Source: Euptelea pleiosperma
Taxonomy: Eukaryota > Streptophyta > Magnoliopsida > Ranunculales > Eupteleaceae
Length of the DNA stretch: 64,000 bases
Assembly (NCBI GenBank): GCA_035048495.1
Contig: JASUTR010000052.1
Coordinates: 1 to 64,000, forward strand
Direction of reading: 5' to 3'
Shown: positions 38,451 through 47,185 of the stretch, piece after piece
How positions within the stretch are numbered: the first letter of the stretch is position 1
Layout: every line of letters starts with the position of its first letter
Made by a program: the position numbers and the translations under genes
The notes under the pieces: model-generated
Told to the model about the DNA's origin: nothing
The model's database searches: none
What the model saw: only the letters and a program-made list of their open reading frames with translations

Positions 38451-41400
38451 TTTGAGACGTTGACGCACGGATGGAGCTAACTTGTTTTGACTGTCCCGAA
38501 TCTTGTTTCAACACTTCAAATGTGTTGCAACGATAGTAATGGAAGAGTTTGAGTCCAATTACGAGGTCCGGTTGCGAAAAAGTCACAAGTTATAGGCTTC
38601 GGAATGTAACACACAAACTGAGTCCAATTTGAGACGATGACGCACGGATGGAGCTAACTTGTTTCGCCTATCCCGAAACTTGTTCCAATACTTCAAATGT
38701 GTTGAAACAATAATAATGGAAGAGTTTGAGTCCAATTACGAGGTCCGGTTCCGAAAAAGTCACAAGTTATAGGCTTCGGAATGTAACACACAAACTGAGT
38801 CCAATTTGAGACGTTGACGCACGGATGGAGCTAACTTTTTTTGACTGTCACGAATCTTGTTTCAACACGTCAAATGTGTTGCAACAATAGTAATGGAAGA
38901 GTTTGAGTCCAATTACGAGGTCCGGTTGCGAAAAAGTCACAAGTTATAGGCTTCGGAATGTAACACACAAACTGAATCCAATTTGAGACGTTGACGCACG
39001 GATGGAGCTAACTTGTTTCGCCTATCCCGAATCTTGTTCCAATACTTCAAATGTGTTGAAACAATAATAATGGAAGAGTTTGAGTTCAATTACGAGGTCC
39101 GATTGCGAAAAAGTCACAAGTTATAGGCTTCGGAATGTAACACACAAACTGAGTCCAATTTGAGACGTTGACGCACGGATGGAGCTAACTTGTTTTGACT
39201 ATCACGAATCTTGTTTCAACACTTCAAATGTGTTGCAACAATAGTAATGGAAGAGTATGAGTCCAATTACGAGGTCCGGTTGCGAAAAATTCTCAAGTTA
39301 TAGGCTTCGGAATGTAACACACAAACTGAGTCCAATTTGAGACGTTGACGCACGGATGGAGCTAACTTGTTTCGACAGTCATAAATCTTGTTCAAACACT
39401 TCAAATGTTTTGAAACAATTGTAATGGAGGAATTCGAGTCTAATTACGAGGTCCGGTTGCGAAAAAGTCACAAGTTATAGGCTTCGGAATGTAACACACA
39501 AACTGAGTCCAATTTGAGACGTTCACGAACGGATGGAACTAACTTGTTTCGACTGTCCCAAATCTTGTTCCAACGCTTCAAATGTGTTGAAACAATAGTA
39601 ATGGAAGAATTCGAGTCTAATTACGAGGTTCGGTTGCGAAAAAGTCACAAGTTATAGGCTTCGGAATGTAACATACAAACTGAGTCCAATTTGAGACGTT
39701 GACCCACGGATGGAGCTAACTTGTTTCGACAGTGATAAATCTTGTTCCAACACTTCAATTGTGTTGAAACAATTGTAATGGAAGAATTCGAGTCTAATTA
39801 CGAGGTCCGGTTGTGAAAAAGTTACAAGTTATAGGCTTCGGAATGTAACACACAAACTGAGTCCAATTTGAGACGTTGACGCACGGATGGAGCTAACTTG
39901 TTTTGACTGTCACGAATCTTATTTCAACACTTCAAATGTGTTGCAACGATAGTAATGGAAGAGTTTGAGTCCAATTACGAGGTCCGGTTGCGAAAAAGTC
40001 ACAAGTTATAGGCTTCGGAATGTAACACACAAACTGAGTCCAATTTGAGACGTTCATGCACGGATGGAGCTAACTTGTTTCGACTGTCCCGAATCTTGTT
40101 CCAACAATTTTAATGTGTTGAAACAATAATAATGGAAGAGTTTGAGTCCAATTACGAGGTCCGGTTCCGAAAAAGTCACAAGTTATAGGCTTCGGAATGT
40201 AACACACAAACTGAGTCTAATTTGAGACGTTCACGCACGGATGGAGCAAACTTGTTTCAACTGTCCCGAATCTTGTTCCAACACTTAAAATGTGTTGAAA
40301 CAATAGTAATAGAAGAATTCGAGTCTAATTACAAGGTTCGGTTGCGAAAAAGTCACAAGTTATAGGCTTCGGAATGTAACACACAAACTGAGTCCAATTT
40401 GAGACGTTGACGCACGGATGGAGCTAACTTGTGTCGCCTATCCCGAAACTTGTTCCAATACTTCAAATGTGTTGAAACAATAATAATGGAAGAGTTTGAG
40501 TCCAATTACGAGGTCCGGTTGCGAAAAAGTCACAAGTTATAGGCTTCGGAATGTAACACACAAACTGAGTACAATTTGAGACGTTGACGCACGGATGGAG
40601 CTAACTTGTTTTGACTGTCACGAATCTTGTTTCAACACTTCAAATGTGTTGCAACAATAGTAATGGAAGAGTTTGAGTCCAATTACGAGGTCCGGTTGCG
40701 AAAAAGTCACAAGTTATAGTCTTCGGAATGTAACACACAAACTGAGTCCAATTTGAGACGTTGACGCACGGATGGAGCTAACTTGTTTCGACAGTCATAA
40801 ATCTTGTTCAAACACTTCAAATGTTTTGAAACAATTGTAATGGAAGAATTCGAGTCTAATTACGAGGTCCGGATGCGAAAAAGTCACAAGTTATAGGCTT
40901 CGGAATGTAACACACAAACTGAGTCCAATTTGAGACGTTGACGCACGGATGGAGCTAACTTGTTTCGACTGTCCCGAATCTTGTTCCAACACTTCAACTG
41001 TGTTGAAACAATAGTAATGGAAGAATTCGAGTCTAATTACGAGGTTCGGTTGCGAAAAAGTCACAAGTTATAGGCTTCGGAATGTAACATACAAACTGAG
41101 TCCAATTTGAGACGTTGACGCACGGATGGAGCTAACTTGTTTCGACAGTGATAAATCTTGTTCCAACACTTCAATTGTGTCGAAACAATTGTAATGGAAG
41201 AATTCGAGTCTAATTACGAGGTCCGGTTGTGAAAAAGTCACAAGTTATAGGCTTCGGAATGTAACACACAAACTGAGTCCAATTTGAGACGTTGACGCAC
41301 GGATGGAGCTAACTTGTTTTGACTGTCACGAATCTTGTTTCAACACTTCAAATGTGTTGCAACGATAGTAATGGAAGAGTTTGAGTCCAATTACGAGGTC

Positions 41401-43360
41401 CGGTTGCGAAAAAGTCACAAGTTATAGGCTTCGGAATGTGACACACAAACTGAGTCCAATTTGAGACGTTCAGGCACGGATGGAGCTAACTTGTTTCGAC
41501 TGTCCCGAATCTTGTTCCAACAATTCCAATGTGTTGAAACAATAGTAATGGAAGAATTCGAGTCTAATTACGAGGTTCGGTTGCGAAAAAGTCACAAGTT
41601 ATAGGCTTCGGAATGTAACATACAAACTGAGTCCAATTTGAGACGTTGACGCACGGATGGAGCTAACTTGTTTCGACAGTGATAAATCTTGTTCCAACAC
41701 TTCAATTGTGTTGAAACAATTATAATGGAAGAATTCGAGTCTAATTACGAGGTCCGGTTGCGAAAAAGCCACAAGTTATAGGGTTCGGAATGTAACACAC
41801 AAACTGAGTCTAATTTGAGACGTTCACGCACGGATGGAGCAAACTTGTTTCGACTGTCCCGAATGTTGTTCCAACACTTCAAATCTGTTGAAACAATAGT
41901 AATAGAAGAATTCGAGTCTAATTACAAGGTTCGGTTGCGAAAAAGTCACAAGTTATAGGCTTCGGAATGTAACACACAAACTGAGTCCAATTTGAGACGT
42001 TGACGCACGGATGGAGCTAACTTGTTTTGCCTATCCCGAAACTTGTTCCAATACTTCAAATGTGTTGAAACAATAATAATGGAAGAGTTTGAGTCCAATT
42101 ACGAGGTCCGGTTGCGAAAAAGTCACAAGTTATAGGCTTCGGAATGTAACACACAAACTGAGTACAATTTGAGACGTTGACGCACAGATGGAGCTAACTT
42201 GTTTTGACTGTCACGAATCTTGTTTCAACACTTCAAATGTGTTGCAACAATAGTAATGGAAGAGTTTGAGTCCAATTACGAGGTCCGGTTGCGAAAAAGT
42301 CACAAGTTATAGGCTTCGGAATGTAACACACAAACTGAATCCAATTTGAGACGTTGACGCACGGATGGAGCTAACTTGTTTCGCCTATCCCGAATCTTGT
42401 TCCAATACTTCAAATGTGTTGAAACAATAATAATGGAAGAGTTTGAGTTCAATTACGAGGTCCGATTGCGAAAAAGTCACAAGTTATAGGCTTCGGAATG
42501 TAACACACAAACTGAGTCCAATTTGAGACGTTGACGCACAGATGGAGCTAACTTTTTTGACTATCACGAATCTTGTTTCAACACTTCAAATGTGTTGCAA
42601 CAATAGTAATGGAAGAGTTTGAGTCCAATTACGAGGTCCGGTTGCGAAAAATTCACAAGTTATAGGCTTCGGAATGTGACACACAAACTGAGTCCAATTT
42701 GAGACATTGACGCACGGATGGAGCTAACTTGTTTCGACAGTCATAAATCTTGTTCAAACACTTCAAATGTTTTGAAACAATTGTAATGGAAGAATTCGAG
42801 TCTAATTACGAGGTCCGGTTGTGAAAAAGTCACAAGTTATAGGCTTCGGAATGTAACACACAAATTGAGTCCAATTTGAGACGTTCACGAACAGATGGAG
42901 CTAACTTGTTTCGACTGTCCCGAATCTTGTTCCAATACTTCAAATGTGTTGAAACAATAATAATGGAAGAGTTTGAGTCCAATTACGAGGTCCGGTTCCG
43001 AAAAAGTCACAAGTTATAGGCTTCGGAATGTAACACACAAACTGAGTCCAATTTGAGACGTTGACACACGGATGGAGCTAACTTGTTTTGACTGTCACGA
43101 ATCTTGTTTCAACACTTCAAATGTGTTGCAACAATAGTAATGGAAGAGTTTGAGTCCAATTACGAGGTCCGGTTGCGAAAAAGTCACAAGTTATAGGCTT
43201 CGGAATGTAACACACAAACTGAATCCAATTTGAGACGTTGACGCACGGATGGAGCTAACTTGTTTCGCCTATCCCGAATCTTGTTCCAATACTTTAAATG
43301 TGTTGAAACAATAATAATGGAAGAGTTTGAGTTCAATTACGAGGTCCGATTGCGAAAAAG

Positions 43361-43499
43361 TCACAAGTTATAGGCTTCGGAATGTAACACACAAACTGAG
43401 TCCAATTTGAGACGTTGACGCACAGATGGAGCTAACTTGTTATGACTATCACGAATCTTGTTTCAACACTTCAAATGTGTTGCAACAATAGTAATGGAC
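43361..43499 (+). repeat. Class T* monomer interrupted by the LTR, left part
   Basis: This is the first 139 bp of a T* monomer (cacagatggagc, ttgttatgactatc), ending in tggac. The remaining 38 bp are at 47,148-47,185. Intact T* monomers read tggacgacttt across this point (for example at 50,151), which defines the empty site. It is the leftmost T* in the window. Confidence 0.9.
43495..43499 (+). other. Left target-site duplication (tggac)
   Basis: These are the five bases directly before the TG terminus. Uninterrupted T* monomers read tggac followed by gacttt. Confidence 0.85.
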
Positions 43500-43501
43500 T
43501 G

Positions 43502-43532
43502 TAATACCCCGAACTTTCGTTCTAGGGTATTA
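43502..43532 (+). other. Inverted repeat at the LTR 5' end
   Basis: TAATACCC (43,502-43,509) and GGGTATTA (43,525-43,532) are perfect 8-bp inverted repeats separated by 15 bp, placed right behind the TG terminus. They could form a hairpin or be a protein-binding dyad. The role is unknown. Confidence 0.7.
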
Positions 43533-44157
43533 TGGTAAATTCACCTAATAATGCTAACCTGAAACTTTTTCAGACTCTTATTATTGTTTTTATTGTTAAA
43601 TATCATGTATGAGTATGTGTATTTAATTTGGTTTCATTCTGACAACTTTGAAAAACCTGCTATTTTTGAAACTCGCTCTTTAGGGCTAAATTCCTACTAA
43701 AAATAATGAATCATAATTTGCAGGAGACTTTTTCTTTCCCCGGCTAACATTCCAGAACTTTTATAAAAAAAATTATTTTGTGGGCCCGAGACACCAAAAA
43801 TATTCCTATTTTATCCTTAGCAACTTGTGAAATTTGGAACCTTTCTTGAGAAAAAAAAACCCTAGCGGGAGATTTCGGGAGATTTTGATAAAAATAGTAT
43901 TTTCGTAATTTTTGAACTTTCCTACCATTCTTATATTTTTTTAATTAATATTTAATTATATTTTATTTATTTAATAGGCGTGTGGGACCCGCGAATCACT
44001 TTCGGGTCATTCCAATATCATTTGACAATTTTCTAGGGTTTTGAACATTTTTGTGATTTATGTGTGTGACATGTGTCAATACCTTATTGTATGGACTTTA
44101 AATTATATAATATAGTTTGATTGAATTAATTAATAATTAATTGTGTTATAATTATTG
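43533..44157 (+). other. LTR 5' region, AT-rich, no gene
   Basis: This AT-rich stretch contains one TGGGCC motif (43,781-43,786) and an AAACCCTAG near 43,857 but no open frame of note. By position it would be the distal part of U3. Confidence 0.5.
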
Positions 44158-44280
44158 GGTGGGCCCGTATGGCTAATCTAGAAACCTTTTGGACTTAATA
44201 ATATTCTTAAATGAAGCCTATTGATGTATATGGGCCTTGGGCCCATTCCTAACCCATTCATAGTGTAAAATATAAGTTTT
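44158..44280 (+). promoter_or_regulatory. LTR promoter: TGGGCC (site II-like) elements plus TATA box
   Basis: TGGGCC occurs at 44,160-44,165, 44,231-44,236 and 44,238-44,243, the last overlapping its own reverse complement through GGGCCC. A TATA-like AATATAAG lies at 44,269-44,276, about 30 bp further on. TGGGCC (site II) elements are known TCP-factor targets in plant promoters of ribosomal and cell-proliferation genes. Start of transcription would be expected near 44,300. This fits the U3/R boundary of the LTR, but no transcript evidence can be read from the sequence. Confidence 0.6.
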
Positions 44281-44299
44281 TGAGGGTTGAAAAAGTCAT

Positions 44300-44580
44300 C
44301 CCTTTACTAGTTACGAATTTCAACAAAATAGAAACCCTAATCCATCCCTAAACCTATTTATTAAAAACCCTAAAGCTTTAGAAGCTTTCACAAACCCAAC
44401 TCCATCAAAGAATAGAGCAAGCTCCATTAAACTTTCATCCGGGCACCGATCGCACTCGAGCAAGAAGGGAGAATTGACGGGGACTCCGAATAAAAGAACA
44501 TATTCCGAGGAGAGGACGATCCGACGACTTTCAAATTTGAATGAACTTTTGATTTCCATTAAAGTTCAAGAAACCTTAAG
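44300..44580 (+). ncRNA. Predicted leader exon ending in a consensus 5' splice site
   Basis: From the expected start near 44,300 the sequence is less AT-rich than its surroundings, with CpG-containing stretches (gggcaccgatcgcactcg), and ends in CTTAAG|GTAAGTG at 44,580/44,581, a near-perfect plant donor site. The sequence beyond is strongly T-rich, as plant introns are. Candidate acceptors are ttttcag ending at 46,720 and ttttcacag ending at 46,865. The reading frame is closed by several stops, so this would be an untranslated leader. It is a prediction only. Confidence 0.35.
44332..44373 (+). promoter_or_regulatory. Two telo-box motifs (AAACCCTAA)
   Basis: Exact AAACCCTAA motifs lie at 44,332-44,340 and 44,365-44,373, about 60 and 95 bp downstream of the TATA-like box. 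In plants the telo-box close to the start site, combined with TGGGCC elements, is characteristic of ribosomal-protein and proliferation-linked promoters. Here the combination sits inside an LTR. Confidence 0.6.
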
Positions 44581-44800
44581 GTAAGTGCGCTTGATCCATC
44601 CTATACTTGTTTTTCTTCAAGATTTGTTTTTCTTTCATTAGATAATGGTTGATACTCATTATAAATTAATTTTAATAATATTTACTATATTCTTATTGGG
44701 TTGATCTTTGTTTTGGGCCACCATGATGGGTTTGGCCATGGTCTATTTTGTACCTATAACGGATGACTATGTTCTTATCATTTTTGTTGTACTTTTATGA
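44581..44800 (+). other. T-rich stretch after the predicted donor site
   Basis: This is AT-rich, intron-like sequence without tandem repeats or open frames. I recognise nothing else in it. Confidence 0.5.
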
Positions 44801-45672
44801 TTTAAATATTTTTATATTATTTTTTTCTAAATACCTCTGTGAATCTATTTTTCAAAACAGTTTAGTTTATATTTTTCTGATTTTTATTGATTAAGTTATG
44901 ATTTTTCTAAGTTGTATGACTTTACCAAAAAACCCAAAATTTCAGATTTTACACGGTCCACTTTACCTAAGATTTCGATCCATATTTTTAATCTAAATAT
45001 TTTTCTAATTATTTTTAATGGATGCCTCTATCAATCTAGTTTCTAGAACCTTTGAGTTTATATTTTTCTGATTTGTATTGATTAAGTTATGATTTTTCAA
45101 ACGTGCTGGACTTTGCTGTAAAACCCAGAATTCTAGATTTTACATGGTCCACTTTACCTGAGATTTCGATCCATATTTTTAACCTAAATATTTTTCTAAT
45201 TATTTTTCACAGATACCTCTATCAATCTAGTTTCTAGAACCTTTGAGTTTATATTTTTATGATTTGTATTGATTAAGTTATGATTTTGCAAACGTGCTGG
45301 ACTTTGCTATAAAACCCAGAATTCCAGATTTTACACGGTCCACTTTACCTGAGATTTCGATCCATATTTTTAACCTAAATATTTTTCTAATTATTTTTCA
45401 CAGATACCTCTATCAATCTAGTTTTTAGAACCTTTGAGTTTATATTTTTCTGATCTATATTGATTAAGTTATGATTTTTCAAACGTGCTAGACTTTTCTG
45501 TAAAACCCAGAATTTCAGATTTTATATGGTCCACTTTACCTGAGATTTCGATCTATATTTTTAACCTAAATATTTTTCTAATTATTTTTCACAGATACCT
45601 CTATCAATCTAGTTTCTAGAACCTTTGAGTTTATATTTTTTTGATTTGTATTGATTAAGTTATGATTTTTTT
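44801..45672 (+). repeat. 191-bp tandem repeat inside the LTR (about 4.6 copies)
   Basis: The motif ttgattaagttatgattt recurs with its ttaag at 44,891, 45,082, 45,273, 45,464 and 45,655, each step exactly 191 bp. Other landmarks (ggtccactttacct, gagatttcgatc, cctctatcaatctagttt) keep the same spacing. The first copy is the most diverged; the middle copies are very similar. It is unrelated in sequence to the 177-bp satellite outside. Confidence 0.92.
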
Positions 45673-45768
45673 AATGCAGTATATTTTTTGTAAAAAACCT
45701 ATTAATTGTTCGTGGTTCGGTCATGATTATTAACTATTAAGGTTTTAACCTTGTTGTTTGACTAAACC

Positions 45769-46192
45769 CTAGATGGTTTGACCTATACCTGTATGCATGG
45801 GGATCCCACCCATGTGTCTTGGATCTCTCATAGGGTTCGGCCAAGTGTCTTGGATCCCTCTTTAGGGTTCGACCTTGTGTCATGGATCCCTCATAGAGTT
45901 CGGCAATGGCGTGTTGGATTCTTTTGCGATTTTTACTTATATTATTCATCGATGTTGATTGTGATATTTGTTCATGTCTTATTGACTATTATACCTAGAT
46001 GGTTCGACCTATACTTGTATGCATGGGGATCCCACCCATGTGTCTTGGATCCCTCATAGGGTTCGGCCAAGTGTCTTGGATCCCTCTTTAGGGTTCGACC
46101 TTGTGTCATGGATCCCTCATAGGGTTCGGCCATGGTGTGTTGGATTGTCTTGTGATTTCCACTTATATTATTCATCCGTGTTGATCGTGACC
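45769..46192 (+). repeat. 226-bp tandem repeat inside the LTR (about 1.9 copies)
   Basis: Copies begin with ctagatggtt at 45,769 and 45,995, 226 bp apart. Each contains gcatggggatcccaccc (45,795 and 46,021) followed by three sub-repeats of 31-32 bp built on gtgtcttggatccctc and tagggttcg (first copy at 45,814, 45,845 and 45,877). Short open frames on both strands here arise from the repeat and are not convincing genes. Confidence 0.88.
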
Positions 46193-46429
46193 TTCGGTGA
46201 TTGTTACATGTTATTCATGGTTAACCCTAACTCGTTCCCATATTATTACTCTTAATGATCATTGGTTCATTTTATATTTTTATTTAAAGGTTAAATACAT
46301 GTGTACTTATGTCATGTAACCCTAGTACATCTTGTTGTCATACCATGATCATCACGTCATTTCATATAAGGGGTGCATAAGGGAACGGGGTTGAAGTATA
46401 TTATATACGTTTATATTGGTTTTATCAAT

Positions 46430-46900
46430 TAATCAGGGTTCGGTACCCTAGGGTGAAAGGCCCCAGACGTTATTATATCCTGCAGATGGGTCGATGAGAC
46501 CGCTCCCAGTGCGGGAAGGAGATGGAGACCCTATGTGGTTATGGGTACTAGTTGCATTGGCATCCCATACTCACGTGCATTCACCCTCATATTCATGTCA
46601 TCCTTATTATATGATTGATATGCATACCTTGATTTAAAACTTGTATAGTATGATATCATACATGCACACTGTTGTATTACTGGGCCTCGGCTCACGGTGC
46701 TACACCGATACCATTTTCAGATTTTGAGGAATCGGATACGTGAGATGATTTTGAGGCGAAAGACTCCGACGCATTCGAGGAGATCGGCTAGGATTTGGGA
46801 GTCGATCCCACATTTTAGAAGACTTGATTTTGACTGTTCTAAACATTGGTTATTTATTTTCACAGGCATGTAAGCCTTTGATTGAGAGCATGTTCTCACC
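46430..46900 (+). other. GC-richer conserved-looking block of the LTR 3' half
   Basis: This is the least AT-rich part of the LTR, with ggtgaaaggcccc, gaccgctcccagtgcggg, gggcctcggctcacgg and gaggagatcggctagg, separated by T-rich sequence. It has no sustained reading frame. Such blocks resemble what I recall from long plant Ty3/gypsy LTRs. The function is unknown. Confidence 0.4.
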
Positions 46901-47142
46901 TCCTTCTCTCCACATTTAGTTGATTGATTGAATTGTTTGAGTTATGAATTATTTGAATTATTTATTTCCTACTTCTAGATATTTCTTTTTTTTTTACTTA
47001 GTGGGTTTTCAAATGAACCTTAGTAGTCTAATTGACCTAATTGGACTACTAGGGGACATTCATGGATCACCTCTGGGTTCGGGTACGGGTCGATCCACGG
47101 ATTTTCGGGTCGTATTTGAGTATCCGGATTCGGGGCGTGACA
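46901..47142 (+). other. LTR 3' terminal region
   Basis: A poly-T run near 46,986-46,997 is followed by tagtagtctaattgacc and then tcgggtacgggtcgatcc, ending in GGGGCGTGACA. A short minus-strand open frame here crosses from LTR into satellite and is a chance frame. Confidence 0.55.
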
Positions 47143-47147
47143 TAGAC
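47143..47147 (+). other. Right target-site duplication (tagac, one mismatch)
   Basis: These are the five bases directly after the CA terminus. They differ from the left copy and from the native site by one G to A change, and are followed by gacttt as in intact T* monomers. Confidence 0.8.
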
Positions 47148-47185
47148 GACTTTGAGTCCAATTACGAGGTCCGGTTGCGAAAAAT

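Larger units (their letters stand above)
1..43499 (+). repeat. 177-bp satellite array, left block (about 246 monomers)
   Basis: The block consists of uninterrupted head-to-tail copies of a 177-bp monomer, which I phase at the recurring start tcacaagttataggcttcgg. Start-to-start distances measured in the clean part (for example 6,721, 6,898, 7,075; 8,314, 8,491, 8,668, 8,845, 9,022, 9,199) are exactly 177. All copies have the same orientation and I see no inversion. Each monomer holds about nine CpG dinucleotides and has no long open frame. Monomers differ by diagnostic substitutions that define about ten classes. The most variable stretch is the 15-20 bp after taacttgttt, which reads cgacagtgat, cgcctatccc, cgactgtccc or tgactgtcac depending on class. 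The array contains no genes. Size and organisation fit a major plant (peri)centromeric or heterochromatic satellite; the location is inferred. Confidence 0.98.
34766..43499 (+). repeat. Intermediate satellite domain between super-repeat and LTR
   Basis: These 177-bp monomers no longer follow the 15-kb super-repeat. Class order is mixed but contains many of the right-block signatures (gagttcaatt in R, aatagaagaattcgag in W, acaattcc in V'). Its last roughly 3 kb matches, class for class, the 17-monomer unit that ends at 50,193, including gacacacgg in S and actttaaatg in R just before the end. It contains no gene. Confidence 0.8.
43500..47142 (+). mobile_element. Solo LTR of a plant LTR retrotransposon (3,643 bp)
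   Basis: A non-satellite segment with precise edges starts TGTAATACCCCG and ends GGGGCGTGACA, the TG...CA form of LTR ends. It is flanked by tggac (43,495-43,499) and tagac (47,143-47,147), a 5-bp target duplication with one mismatch. Joining the flanks restores the T* monomer exactly. I find no gag, protease, reverse transcriptase, RNase H or integrase frame and no second copy of the ends, so a solo LTR left by LTR-LTR recombination is the simplest reading. A long LTR (over 3 kb) and the TGTAATACCCC start suggest a Ty3/gypsy element, perhaps of the Tat/Ogre type. That lineage call is from memory of such LTRs and is weak. A non-coding LARD-like derivative is the alternative. The plus orientation is chosen from the promoter and splice signals. 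Confidence 0.85.

Noticed and set aside
1..43499. CRISPR-like regular repeat array
   Set aside because: The units are contiguous 177-bp monomers with no unique spacers, no cas genes and strong eukaryotic satellite organisation.
44320..44559. 79-codon minus-strand open frame near the LTR promoter
   Set aside because: It lies antisense to the predicted leader, has no recognisable domain, and promoter and splice signals point to the plus strand.
45737..46255. Overlapping open frames on both strands in the LTR
   Set aside because: They are produced by the 226-bp repeat and its 31-32 bp sub-repeats. The peptides are themselves repeats, they overlap on both strands, and they show no retroelement motif.
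43500..47142. Complete autonomous retrotransposon
   Set aside because: There is only one copy of the terminal sequence, no internal duplicated LTR, and no gag-pol frame or frame remnant that I can recognise.
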